Shown: one piece after another, positions 1 to 8,245 of the stretch
Position numbering within the stretch: position 1 is the first letter of the stretch
How the letters are laid out: each line of letters starts with the position of its first letter
NCBI GenBank assembly: GCA_030425145.1
Contig: JAUHVK010000020.1
Coordinates: 1-64,000, forward strand
Direction of reading: 5' to 3'
Length of the DNA: 64,000 nucleotides
Source of the DNA: Alphaproteobacteria bacterium
Lineage (GTDB): Bacteria; Pseudomonadota; Alphaproteobacteria; Rhodobacterales; Rhodobacteraceae
Notes under the pieces: model-generated
Told to the model about the DNA's origin: nothing
The model's database searches: none
Seen by the model: only the letters and a program-made list of their open reading frames with translations
Position numbers and translations under genes: made by a program

Positions 1-1028
1 TTCTGAGAACTACCATTGCGGCAAGCGCGCTGGCGCTTACAGCCGGGGCCGCCGCCGCCGAAGGCAAATTGGTGATTTACCACTGGTTTGAATACATGCC
101 GCAAGAATTGCTGGACAAGTTCAGCGAAGAATACGGCGTCGAGGTGGTCATGGACACCTATGACAGCAACGAAGCGCTGCTCGCATCGCTCAAGGCCGGG
201 GCCATCGGAACCTATGACGTGGCCGTGCCGGGCGACTACATGGTGCAGATCATGGCGGGCGAAGGTCTGCTCGATACGATTGCTGACGGTGAATTGTCCA
301 ACAAGGGAAACATTGCGCCGGAATGGGCCGATCCGTCCTTCGATCCGGGCCGTATGCATTCGATCCCGTATCAGTGGGGGTCGACATCCTTTGCGGTGAA
401 CCGCGACGTCTTTACGGGCGACATCGGCACCACGGACATCCTGTTCAATCCCCCGGCTGAGCTGTCGGGCAAGATCAACATGCTCGACAGTCAGGGTGAA
501 GTGCTCGCCATGGCGGCGCTGCACATGGGCATCCCGCAATGTTCCACCGACCGCGATCAGCTCAAGGCGCTGAACGACATGCTGCAAGAAGCCAAGACGC
601 ACTGGGCCTCCTTCAACTCGGACACCGCTAAAGAGGTGCTGGTGTCGGGCGATGCCGCGGTCGGCCAGATCTACGATGGCTTCGCCGCCAAGGGCCGCGA
701 AGAGGGCGCCAATATCGAATACGCCTTCCCGTCGCAGGGCTACATCGTCTGGATGGACAACGTCGTCTTGCTCAAGGACGCACCGAACCGCGACAACGCG
801 ATCAAGTTCATGGACTTCCTGCTGGAGCCCGAGAACATCGCCGCCGTTACCAACTACGCGCGCTACAATGCCGGGCTGACGGGGGTGGGTGAATTCCTCG
901 ACCCGACGCTGGCGACGCAACCGGAAAGCAACCCGCCGGCAAGTGCGGGCGCAGGGGTCTTCATCGAGGTCTGCGATCAAGCCACGCAAGAGGTCTATGA
1001 TCAGATCTGGACCAACCTGAAAAAGTAA
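1..1028 (+). CDS. Polyamine-type ABC transporter substrate-binding protein (5' truncated)
   Basis: Periplasmic solute-binding protein of the PotD/PotF (spermidine/putrescine) family. The reading frame is open from the window edge (first full codon at base 3), so the gene begins upstream. The first visible residues, an Ala-rich stretch ending in AAAAEGK, are the rest of a signal peptide. The mature part opens with LVIYHWFEYMPQELLDKFSEE, the usual start of this family, and continues with YDVAVPGDYMV and, near the end, DNVVLLKDAPNRDNAIKFMD. About 335 codons are visible. Its importer partners are not seen downstream, so they presumably lie to the left. Substrate beyond polyamine-like is not determined. 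Confidence 0.85.
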   Translation, partial: LRTTIAASALALTAGAAAAEGKLVIYHWFEYMPQELLDKFSEEYGVEVVMDTYDSNEALLASLKAGAIGTYDVAVPGDYMVQIMAGEGLLDTIADGELSNKGNIAPEWADPSFDPGRMHSIPYQWGSTSFAVNRDVFTGDIGTTDILFNPPAELSGKINMLDSQGEVLAMAALHMGIPQCSTDRDQLKALNDMLQEAKTHWASFNSDTAKEVLVSGDAAVGQIYDGFAAKGREEGANIEYAFPSQGYIVWMDNVVLLKDAPNRDNAIKFMDFLLEPENIAAVTNYARYNAGLTGVGEFLDPTLATQPESNPPASAGAGVFIEVCDQATQEVYDQIWTNLKK

Positions 1029-1036
1029 CGACATGG

Positions 1037-1067
1037 CCCCCGACTCAGAACCACGCGTCGGGGGTTT
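1037..1067 (+). terminator. Rho-independent-like terminator after the binding-protein gene
   Basis: An 8-bp perfect inverted repeat (CCCCCGAC ... GTCGGGGG) with a 12-base loop, followed by TTTC. It starts 8 bases after the stop codon of the upstream gene. The T-run is short. Confidence 0.65.
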
Positions 1068-1160
1068 CAACGGGATCGGTGTATGCAAATCCAAGTGAAT
1101 ATCGACCGATCCGTGTTCTTGCGGTAAAGGCCATCTAGAGACTGTCTGGAAAGGCCCACC

Positions 1161-1688
1161 ATGCACCCGCAAACCGTCCCCGACGCCCTGTTTCACACCC
1201 GCGTGCGCAATGATGCGCTGGGCGGACCCAACCCGTTCGAATGGAAGCAAGTGACCACCGACGACGTGTTTGCAGGCAAGCGCATCGTCCTGTTCGGCGT
1301 TCCGGGTGCCTTCACTCCCGCCTGTTCGGAAAGCCATCTGCCGGGCTTTGAGGCGCAGTATGACAACTTTCGCGCGCTGGGCATCGACGAGGTGATCTGC
1401 CTGTCGGTCAACGATGCGTTTGTGATGCACCAATGGGCGCTGTCGCGCGGTATCGAAAAGGTGCGGATGCTGCCCGACGGGAACGGCGAGTTCACCCGCA
1501 AAATGGGGATGCTGGTAGAACGGACAAGCAACGGAATGGGGCTGCGCAGCTGGCGGTATACGATGTATGTCAACGACCGGGCGATTGAGTCACTGTTCAT
1601 GGAGCCGGGGTTCAAGGACAACCCGCCGGGTGTGCCGCTCGACCTGTCCTCCGCCGAAAACATGCTGCACCATCTGCAGGGCGCGTGA
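1161..1688 (+). CDS. Peroxiredoxin (Prx5-like, AhpC/TSA family)
   Basis: Thiol peroxidase of 175 residues, cytoplasmic, reducing H2O2 and alkyl hydroperoxides. The peroxidatic site is clear: GVPGAFTPACSESHLPGF with Cys55, the Prx5-type P-G-A-F-T-P-x-C-S motif; the usual downstream segment MLPDGNGEFTRKMGM is present too. No second conserved Cys or fused glutaredoxin domain is visible, so it probably uses an external thiol reductant. It stands alone after a terminator, 30 bases ahead of a VOC-family gene, and could share a transcript with it. Confidence 0.92.
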   Translation: MHPQTVPDALFHTRVRNDALGGPNPFEWKQVTTDDVFAGKRIVLFGVPGAFTPACSESHLPGFEAQYDNFRALGIDEVICLSVNDAFVMHQWALSRGIEKVRMLPDGNGEFTRKMGMLVERTSNGMGLRSWRYTMYVNDRAIESLFMEPGFKDNPPGVPLDLSSAENMLHHLQGA

Positions 1689-1721
1689 GCGTTGGCGACT
1701 GGCAAATCAGGACGGGCCGAC

Positions 1722-2117
1722 ATGCCAAACCTACAGGGACTTCACCACGCTGCGATCATCTGTTCGGATTATGAGCGGTCGAAGGCGTTCTACACCGAAA
1801 CGCTGGGCCTGACGGTGCTGGCAGAGAATTACCGTTCCGAACGGCAGTCTTGGAAGCTCGACCTCGCCTTGCCGAATGGCACCCAAATCGAACTGTTCTC
1901 CTTTCCGGGCGCGCCTGTGCGTCCGTCACGCCCCGAGGCGCAGGGCTTGCGCCACTTGGCTTTCGTCGTCGCGGACATCGAAGTTGCAAAGCGCGAACTT
2001 GAAGAGAAGGGTGTCACAGTCGAGGACATCCGCGTGGATCCCTACACGAATCAACGGTTCACATTCTTCCCTGATCCGGACGGTCTGCCGCTCGAGCTTT
2101 ACGAAAGTCGAGCATAA
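1722..2117 (+). CDS. VOC-family protein (glyoxalase/dioxygenase superfamily)
   Basis: A single-domain vicinal-oxygen-chelate protein of 131 residues. It begins GLHHAAIICSDYERSKAFYTE, with the first metal-ligand position (HHAAI), then has GLRHLAFVVADIEVAK and ends FFPDPDGLPLELYE, the standard paired betaalphabetabetabeta modules. The ATG at 1722 is preferred to the TTG at 1692 because the family starts just before LxxLHHxAI. This subgroup (GloA2/SMU1112c-like) is often called lactoylglutathione lyase, but real substrates are mostly unknown. Confidence 0.82.
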   Translation: MPNLQGLHHAAIICSDYERSKAFYTETLGLTVLAENYRSERQSWKLDLALPNGTQIELFSFPGAPVRPSRPEAQGLRHLAFVVADIEVAKRELEEKGVTVEDIRVDPYTNQRFTFFPDPDGLPLELYESRA

Positions 2118-2127
2118 TCAAAACTGA

Positions 2128-2407
2128 TCAGCCCTGCGCGGTGGCCAATCGCCGGGTTTCCATCAGAGTGTCGTCGCAGGTCTTGGGCCAAGTGTTGATG
2201 ATCATGGCGCAGCCTCGGATGCGCCGCATCTGTCAGTGTCTCCGCCAGCGTGCCCAGCATCGCACGGATGTACCGCTCACCGGGCTTTGACACCTCGACC
2301 ACGCGCGGATGGCGGTCGCGCATCACTTAGGTTATCGCGTCGGACAGCGCTTTGCCCGCTGTGTCGTCCAGCGAATGCAAAGGTTCGTCCGGGGTCAGGG
2401 TCGCCAT
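2128..2407 (-). pseudogene. Broken small gene of unknown function
   Basis: A GGAGG ribosome site lies 5 bases before an ATG at 2407. The frame reads MATLTPDEPLHSLDDTAGKA..., meets a TAA after 26 codons, continues in the same frame with VVEVSKPGERYIRAMLGTLAE, then appears to shift into a frame ending INTWPKTCDDTLMETRRL before a stop at 2128. Good ribosome site plus coding-like text across a stop and a shift suggests a decayed gene. I do not recognise the family. Confidence 0.35.
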
Positions 2408-2614
2408 GGGTCCTCCATTGCCCCCACTCCAACCGCAGCAATCGCAATCCTGCTACACGTGCACGCTGTTGCACAGCAGGTCTTAGACGCGCCCAAAATT
2501 TCTGACGATCCCCCTGACAATTTTGAACAAAACCGGTCTTGTACTTTCCGGAAATCACTGCATAGTTTACCAGATATCAGAAATTTTGCAAAGTTGGTGG
2601 AGAATTTGCAAAGC

Positions 2615-3313
2615 ATGGGAGAGGCATTCGGGCTGGCGATTGCACTTGTTGTGTCGGGGGATGCCGATCTGATCGAGATCGTTGCGCTGTCGCTGGGGGT
2701 GAGCCTGAGTGCCACCGTCATGGCCTGCCTGATCGGTCTACCAATTGGTGCCTTTGTCGCCGTTGCGCGGTTCCGTGGGCGCAATGCGGTGCTGATCCTG
2801 ATGAATGCGCTGATGGGCTTGCCGCCGGTTGTCGTTGGCCTCTTGGTCTATCTCCACCTGTCCCGCTCCGGTCCTCTAGGTTTCCTCGGGCTGCTCTATA
2901 CCCCCACTGCGATGATCGTGGCCCAGACCATCTTGATCGCGCCCATCGTTGCGGCCTTGTCGCGGCAGGTGCTGGAAGACCTGCACGCCGAATATGCCGA
3001 CCAGTTCCGGTCGCTGTGCCTGACACGCGTGCAGACAGTGCAGGCGCTGCTCTGGGACGCGCGCTATTCGCTGCTGACGGTCGGGCTGGCCGGGTTTGGC
3101 CGTGCCGTGGCCGAGGTTGGCGCGGTGATTATTGTCGGCGGCAATATCGACCATCTGACGCGTGTGATGACCACCGCCATTGCGCTCGAAACGTCTAAAG
3201 GCGATCTGGTGATGGCGCTGGCGCTTGGGATCATCCTGCTGGTGATCGCGCTTGCAGTGAACGCCGCCGTGCAGTCGGTACGCTTGACCGCCGCGAGACA
3301 GGCCTATGTCTGA
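2615..3313 (+). CDS. tupB: Tungstate ABC transporter permease TupB
   Basis: Inner-membrane subunit of a tungstate importer, 232 residues. The frame is open from 2309, but the ATG at 2615 (MGEAFGLAIALVVSGDADLI) gives the normal TupB length and begins at the conserved N-terminus; a GGAG lies 12 bases upstream. Several hydrophobic segments follow (SLSATVMACLIGLPIGAFVA; VVVGLLVYLHL), and the permease EAA-type loop is near GRAVAEVGAVIIVGG, typical of TupB/CysW-like permeases. It overlaps tupC by 8 bases and leads the tupBCA operon. Tungstate feeds W- or Mo-pterin enzymes. Confidence 0.88.
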   Translation: MGEAFGLAIALVVSGDADLIEIVALSLGVSLSATVMACLIGLPIGAFVAVARFRGRNAVLILMNALMGLPPVVVGLLVYLHLSRSGPLGFLGLLYTPTAMIVAQTILIAPIVAALSRQVLEDLHAEYADQFRSLCLTRVQTVQALLWDARYSLLTVGLAGFGRAVAEVGAVIIVGGNIDHLTRVMTTAIALETSKGDLVMALALGIILLVIALAVNAAVQSVRLTAARQAYV

Positions 3314-4061
3314 CGCCGTGGTCATATCTTCCGCTGCCTTTCCGTCCGCCGCCAAAGCGCCGCCGGTGCTGCCGCTCAAAGTGCGCGATCTCGTCCTGCG
3401 CTTTGGCAACAGCACCGTGCTTGATGGCGTCTCGCTCGATCTTGGGCCGGGCGGCTGCACGATGGTTCTTGGCCCGAACGGGGCCGGTAAAAGCCTGCTG
3501 CTGAAGCTGCTGCACGGGCTGATCGCGCCGAGTTCCGGGCAAGTCACATGGGGCGGGCAACCCGCCGCACAGGTCACTGCACGGCAGGCATTGGTGTTTC
3601 AAAAGCCGATCCTTTTGCGACGTTCGGTGGCGGCGAATATCGACTTCGTACTCAAGGCGCGGGGCAAGAACCGCGCACAGCGCGACGCGCTGCTCGAACA
3701 TGTGGGGCTGGCCCATAAGTCGGACCAGCCCGCACGTCTTTTGTCAGGCGGCGAGGCGCAGCGCCTCGCGCTAGCCCGCGCGTTGGCGACCGACCCCGAG
3801 GTGCTGTTTCTGGATGAACCCACGGCCAGCCTCGATCCCGCGTCCGTTCAGGCGATCGAAGCCATCGTGCGCGATGCCCGCGACCGTGGGGTACGGATCA
3901 TCTTTGTCAGCCACGACATCGGGCAGGCCCGCCGGATGGCGGATGACGTGGTGTTCCTGCATCGCGGCCGCGTGGCCGAACACAGCACTGCATCAGATTT
4001 CTTCCCTGAACCCCGGTCTTCCGCGGCGCGGGATTACCTCAACGGCAGAATTGTCGTCTGA
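3306..4061 (+). CDS. tupC: Tungstate ABC transporter ATPase TupC
   Basis: Cytoplasmic ATP-binding subunit of 251 residues. Walker A is GPNGAGKS (residues about 56-63), the ABC signature is LLSGGEAQRLALARAL, Walker B is VLFLDEPTASLD and the H-loop is IFVSHDIG. It overlaps the end of tupB and is followed 24 bases later by tupA, so the three form one operon. The N-terminal 25 residues before the ABC fold are Ala/Pro-rich and probably unstructured. Confidence 0.9.
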   Translation: MSDAVVISSAAFPSAAKAPPVLPLKVRDLVLRFGNSTVLDGVSLDLGPGGCTMVLGPNGAGKSLLLKLLHGLIAPSSGQVTWGGQPAAQVTARQALVFQKPILLRRSVAANIDFVLKARGKNRAQRDALLEHVGLAHKSDQPARLLSGGEAQRLALARALATDPEVLFLDEPTASLDPASVQAIEAIVRDARDRGVRIIFVSHDIGQARRMADDVVFLHRGRVAEHSTASDFFPEPRSSAARDYLNGRIVV

Positions 4062-4085
4062 ATTAACAGCAAAGGCAGCCAAACT

Positions 4086-4901
4086 ATGATTACAACAAGA
4101 CTGACGGCCAGCATTTTGGCGCTTTTGATCGGAGGCGCTGCAATGGCGCAGGATGCGATCATTGTGCAGTCCACAACCTCGACCGCGAATTCCGGGTTGT
4201 ACGACTACCTGCTGCCGATTTTCCAGGACAAGACCGGTATCACCGTCAACGTGGTTGCCGTGGGTACGGGGCAGGCGATCAAGAATGCCGAGAATTGCGA
4301 TGGCGACGTGTTGCTGGTGCATGCCAAGGCGTCGGAGGAAAAATTCGTAGCCGCTGGTTTCGGGACCGAGCGGACAGACCTCATGTACAACGATTTCGTG
4401 ATCGTCGGCCCGGCTGTCGATCCGGCAGGGGTCAATGGCTCAACCGATGTGCAGGGCGCGCTGGCGCAGATTGCGAGGTCGGGCGCGTTGTTCGCCTCGC
4501 GCGGGGATGACAGCGGAACCCACAAGAAAGAGATGGCGCTCTGGGCCGACAGCGGTGTCGATCCCACGGCGGCGTCAGGCGGCTGGTACCGCGAAACCGG
4601 CTCGGGCATGGGGGCCACCTTGAATGCCGGGATCGGCATGGGCGCTTATGTCATGACCGACCGTGCCACCTGGATCAGCTTTGAGAACAAGCAGGATTAC
4701 ACCGTCGCCGTGCAGGGCGATGAGGATATGTTCAACCAATACGGCGTGATCCCGGTGAACCCGGAAAAATGCCCGAACGTGAACGTGGACGCGGCGCAAA
4801 GATTTGCCGACTGGCTGCTGTCGTCCGCAGGACAAGCGGCCATCGCGGGCTACAAGGTGGCCGACCAGCAGTTGTTCTTCCCGAACGCACCCGGCAACTG
4901 A
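4086..4901 (+). CDS. tupA: Tungstate-binding periplasmic protein TupA
   Basis: Periplasmic oxyanion-binding protein of 271 residues with a signal peptide (ITTRLTASILALLIGGAAMA, cut before QDA). The TupA hallmark is present directly after cleavage: VQSTTSTANSGLYDYLLP, the TTST anion-binding loop, followed by GTGQAIKNAENCDGDVLLVHA and SRGDDSGTHKKE. These distinguish TupA from molybdate ModA. Third gene of tupBCA; the binding protein being last is one of the known tup layouts. Confidence 0.93.
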   Translation: MITTRLTASILALLIGGAAMAQDAIIVQSTTSTANSGLYDYLLPIFQDKTGITVNVVAVGTGQAIKNAENCDGDVLLVHAKASEEKFVAAGFGTERTDLMYNDFVIVGPAVDPAGVNGSTDVQGALAQIARSGALFASRGDDSGTHKKEMALWADSGVDPTAASGGWYRETGSGMGATLNAGIGMGAYVMTDRATWISFENKQDYTVAVQGDEDMFNQYGVIPVNPEKCPNVNVDAAQRFADWLLSSAGQAAIAGYKVADQQLFFPNAPGN

Positions 4902-4931
4902 TGAAATTCAGGAGGGGTGGTCACAGGTTGA

Positions 4932-5321
4932 TCACCCTTCCTGGCTGGCCTCCAGCACGCGGCGCGCAACGCGGAAACACTCAAGCGCCTGCGGGACTCC
5001 GCAATAGATGCCGATCACATGGATGATGGCGCGGATTTCATCCTGACTGACACCATTTTTGAGCGCACCACGGCAGTGCGTTTCCCATTCGGTCATCTTC
5101 CCAAGCGCACCGATCATCGCGAGATTCATCATCGACCGTGTCTTGGGGTCGATCACGTCATCACCCCAACCAAAGCCCCAGCACCATGCCGTCATCGCTT
5201 CCTGAAAGGGGCGGGTGAAGTCGTCGGCAGCGGCGAGGTTCTTTTCCACATACTCGGCGCCCAGCGTCGCCTTGCGTTGTTCCAGACCTTTGAGAAACAG
5301 GTCTTCGTCGAAAGTACTCAT
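4932..5321 (-). CDS. Carboxymuconolactone decarboxylase-family protein (AhpD-like fold)
   Basis: A 129-residue CMD-family protein: MSTFDEDLFLKGLEQRKATLG..., then DPKTRSMMNLAMIGALGKMTEWETHCRGALKNG and IRAIIHVIGIYCGVPQALECFR. It has the gamma-CMD pattern with His-Cys (THCRGA) rather than the CxxC of AhpD. The ATG at 5321 is chosen over 5363 because GAGGA sits 9 bases upstream and family members start there. It lies 56 bases downstream of a LysR gene on the same strand. Likely a small-molecule decarboxylase or relative; substrate not visible. Confidence 0.85.
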   Translation of the reverse strand: MSTFDEDLFLKGLEQRKATLGAEYVEKNLAAADDFTRPFQEAMTAWCWGFGWGDDVIDPKTRSMMNLAMIGALGKMTEWETHCRGALKNGVSQDEIRAIIHVIGIYCGVPQALECFRVARRVLEASQEG

Positions 5322-5377
5322 GGGGGTGTCCTCTGCGTTGGTGGCGATTGCCCGATCCGTCATGTGTCCGATGGCGA

Positions 5378-6313
5378 TCAGCGGGTTGCAAGCACCTGTT
5401 CAATCTCGGTCTGCATTTGCATCACCGCGCCTTGCAGGTCTGCGATGAAGGCGCGGGCGGGCAGGGATTGAGTGGCATAGCCCGGTGTCAGGATCGACAC
5501 GCTGTTGGTGATACGCGGCCGGAACCGCCGGATCGCCAGTCGCGCGCCATCGGGAGCCTGCATCAGATGGCTGTAGGCCGTGATCATGTCGCTGACCATG
5601 ACGCAGACCCCGGCGGTCACGAATTGTATTCCCGGCAGAAAAGTCCGCAACTCCAACCGCTTGTTGAACCGTGCTCCGCTATCGCGAAAGGCGGCCTCTG
5701 TCCGGATCGCGGTGCCGTGCTGGTCGAAAAGTACGGCCATCGGACGCCCGTCCAGATCGGCTGGCGTGATCTCGTCCCGGCTGGCCAACGGGTCGTCGGG
5801 TGACAGAACACAAACGCACTCGAGGGCGTAATCGACCTGTCGGATCGACGCGCGGGGGATGGGGGTTTCCGAAAACCCGATGTCGAACTGCTGAGAGCCG
5901 ATCAGATCCTCGATCACGTCGGAGGACCGCATGATGAAGGACACTTGCAGATCATCCTTACCTTCGAGGAAGCGGGTCAGCAGGCGGGGAAGAAAGACGC
6001 TCGACGCAGCCGGATGGCAGGCGATTTTGAGCTTGCCCGATTGCAGCGCCCCGACCCGCCCCATCGTGCGCTCGGTCCGTTCGACCCGCGCAAGGATTTC
6101 GTCGCATTCCTCAAGAAAGAACCATGCCTCGGGGGTAGGGGTCAGCTTGCCCTGAGACCGCAGGAACAGACGAAGGTCCAATTGGTCCTCAAGCGTCTGG
6201 ATCATTGTCGACACCGCAGGCTGGGTGCGCCCAAGCGTGCGCGCCGCCTCGGTGATGGAGCCTGAGCGCATCACTTCGCGGAAGGTCAGCATCTGGCGAA
6301 AGGTCAATTGCAT
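5378..6313 (-). CDS. LysR-family transcriptional regulator
   Basis: A 311-residue LTTR with a canonical N-terminal winged helix (FRQMLTFREVMRSGSITEAA, then RTQPAVSTMIQTLEDQLDLRLF) and a periplasmic-binding-like effector domain (IACHPAASSVFLPRLLTRFLE...). It is divergent from the dctQMP-type TRAP operon starting 113 bases away, and upstream of a CMD-family gene on its own strand. By LTTR habit it probably controls the TRAP importer and the following dehydrogenase genes in response to their substrate (inference). Confidence 0.9.
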   Translation of the reverse strand: MQLTFRQMLTFREVMRSGSITEAARTLGRTQPAVSTMIQTLEDQLDLRLFLRSQGKLTPTPEAWFFLEECDEILARVERTERTMGRVGALQSGKLKIACHPAASSVFLPRLLTRFLEGKDDLQVSFIMRSSDVIEDLIGSQQFDIGFSETPIPRASIRQVDYALECVCVLSPDDPLASRDEITPADLDGRPMAVLFDQHGTAIRTEAAFRDSGARFNKRLELRTFLPGIQFVTAGVCVMVSDMITAYSHLMQAPDGARLAIRRFRPRITNSVSILTPGYATQSLPARAFIADLQGAVMQMQTEIEQVLATR

Positions 6314-6426
6314 ATGGGGTATAAAGCATATTTATGAAGTCAGAGAAATAATCAAATTGAGTTTATGCGCCTGTTCGATGGACACTCAGGCATCCCTGGC
6401 AACAGAGTCGGGGACCGGGGGACCAT
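6314..6426. promoter_or_regulatory. Divergent promoter region between LysR and the TRAP operon
   Basis: A 113-base, comparatively AT-rich spacer between divergent starts. It contains the imperfect dyad GCATATGGGGTATAAAGCAT immediately upstream of the LysR gene, a plausible LTTR site. No experimental boundary can be set from sequence. Confidence 0.4.
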
Positions 6427-6897
6427 ATGGACCGTTTTGCCAAATACCTGCTGACTGCGTTGATCTGCGTGGTGGCACTGGGTCAGTTCGTTCAGGTCAT
6501 CACGCGCTATGTGCTGCAAGTGCCTGTGATGGGGCTGGAAGAGACCATGCTCTATCCGACGCTCTGGCTCTACATCCTTGGCTCGGTGAACGCCTCGCGT
6601 GAGAACACCCATATCCGGGCCAACGTACTGGAGATCTTCATTCAGACCACACGGGGCCACACGATCCTCGCCATCATCGGCGAGATCATCAGCCTGATCG
6701 TCGGTCTTTGGCTGCTGTCCTGGGCATGGGATTACACGCGGTATGCGTGGCGTGTCTGGCGGGAAAGCCCGACGCTCTACATCCCGACTTTCTATTCCGA
6801 CATCGCGCTGCTGACCGGGCTTGGCCTGATGATGGTCTACACCGCGTGGCACCTCTGGAGCCATATTCGCAGCCTGCGCACGGGAGACCCGGCATGA
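6427..6897 (+). CDS. dctQ: TRAP transporter small permease (DctQ family)
   Basis: Small membrane subunit of a tripartite ATP-independent periplasmic transporter, 156 residues with four hydrophobic segments (start DRFAKYLLTALICVVALGQ; then ETMLYPTLWLYILGSVNASR; IIGEIISLIVGLWLLSWAW; and ALLTGLGLMMVYTAWHLW). The E-E-T-M-L-Y-P-T-L-W region matches the DctQ EExxR/W signature area. It overlaps the large permease by 4 bases (ATGA). Part of a Q-M-P operon with a dedicated dehydrogenase downstream. Confidence 0.9.
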   Translation: MDRFAKYLLTALICVVALGQFVQVITRYVLQVPVMGLEETMLYPTLWLYILGSVNASRENTHIRANVLEIFIQTTRGHTILAIIGEIISLIVGLWLLSWAWDYTRYAWRVWRESPTLYIPTFYSDIALLTGLGLMMVYTAWHLWSHIRSLRTGDPA

Positions 6898-8204
6898 TCG
6901 AGATCGCGCTCATCGCCATCGCCGTTCTGGTGATCACGCTGACACTTGGTGTGCCTTTGCCCTACTGCTTTGGTGCGGCGCTGATGATCATGTACTTCAT
7001 CGGTGACGTGACGATGAAGGGCATGATGCTTTGGGGCTTCCAACAGCTTGGGAACCCGGTGCTGCTGGCCATTCCCCTGTTCGTATTGGCCGGAACGATC
7101 ATGTCCGAAAGTGGTATCGCGGCTTCGCTTCTGCGTTTCGTCAACGCCTTCATCGGCCATGTGCGTGGCGGGCTGGGCGTGGTGGCAGCTGTCTCCTGCG
7201 CGGTGATCGGAGCGATTTCCGGTTCGGGCCTGACCGGCATCGCGGCTATCGGACCTCTGCTGATCCCCGAGATGGAAAAGCGTGGCTATCCCCGTGAATA
7301 CGCCACCGCGCTGATTGCGAACTCGTCGATCCTCGGCCTGCTGATCCCGCCCTCGGTGACGATGATCGTCTATGGCTGGGTCACGGACACGTCGATCCTC
7401 GCCTGTTTCCTGGCGACGCTTGGGCCGGGCCTGCTGATCATGGTGGCATTCTCGGTCATCAACCTCTTCATGGCACGCAAATTCCCGCTGGTGCTGGATG
7501 ACAAACCATCCTTTTCGGAACTGTCGGGCGAGGTGGCGCGCCGTGGCTTTCACGCGTTCCCCGCGCTGCTGATGCCGGTCATCATTCTTGGGGGCATCTA
7601 CGGGGGTGTCATGACACCGACCGAGGCGGCGGCAGTTGCGGTGATCTACGCGGTGCCGGTCGGGTTTCTGATCTACAAGGGACTGAAATGGGAGAACTTC
7701 ATCTTCGCCGGGAAAGAAGCGGCCACCGCGGTCGGCGCGATCATGATGATGATCCTCTTCTCTATGATCCTAAGCCAGATGTTCGTCTATGAAAGCATCC
7801 CGCAGCAACTCGTGCAGGGCATCTTCTCGATCACCGAGAACAAGGTCCTGCTGCTGATCCTCATCAACATCCTGCTTTTCCTTGTCGGCATGGTGGTCAA
7901 CGACGTGACCGCCATCATCCTGATTGCGCCTCTGCTTCTGCCGCTGATGCAGGCGATCGGCGTCAGCCCGGTACAGTTCGCCGCAATCATGGGGGTTAAC
8001 ACCGCGATGGGCGGGGTCACACCACCCTATGCGTCGATCCTCTATCTCGGCGCGCGCATCGGCAAGGTGAAGGTCACCAAAGTGATCCCGCCGGCCATGA
8101 AACTCATCCTGTTCGGCTATGTGCCGGTGGTCTTCCTGACCTCGCTCTGGCCCGACCTGTCGCTCTTTCTGCCGCGCTTCTTCGGCTACGACGTAGCGCC
8201 CTGA
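6894..8204 (+). CDS. dctM: TRAP transporter large permease (DctM family)
   Basis: Transport subunit of 436 residues with about 12 hydrophobic segments. The open frame begins at 6708, but the ATG at 6894 overlaps the dctQ stop (ATGA) and starts MIEIALIAIAVLVITLTLGV as usual for DctM. Family landmarks include LFVLAGTIMSESGIA, GAISGSGLTGIAAIGPLLIP, NSSILGLLIPPSVTMIVYG, TPTEAAAVAVIYA and VNTAMGGVTPPYA. It drives Na+- or H+-coupled uptake using the DctP protein that follows. Confidence 0.93.
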   Translation: MIEIALIAIAVLVITLTLGVPLPYCFGAALMIMYFIGDVTMKGMMLWGFQQLGNPVLLAIPLFVLAGTIMSESGIAASLLRFVNAFIGHVRGGLGVVAAVSCAVIGAISGSGLTGIAAIGPLLIPEMEKRGYPREYATALIANSSILGLLIPPSVTMIVYGWVTDTSILACFLATLGPGLLIMVAFSVINLFMARKFPLVLDDKPSFSELSGEVARRGFHAFPALLMPVIILGGIYGGVMTPTEAAAVAVIYAVPVGFLIYKGLKWENFIFAGKEAATAVGAIMMMILFSMILSQMFVYESIPQQLVQGIFSITENKVLLLILINILLFLVGMVVNDVTAIILIAPLLLPLMQAIGVSPVQFAAIMGVNTAMGGVTPPYASILYLGARIGKVKVTKVIPPAMKLILFGYVPVVFLTSLWPDLSLFLPRFFGYDVAP

Positions 8205-8245
8205 CCACATTGAAACATCATAAGACCAAACTGGAGGACCCTGAC

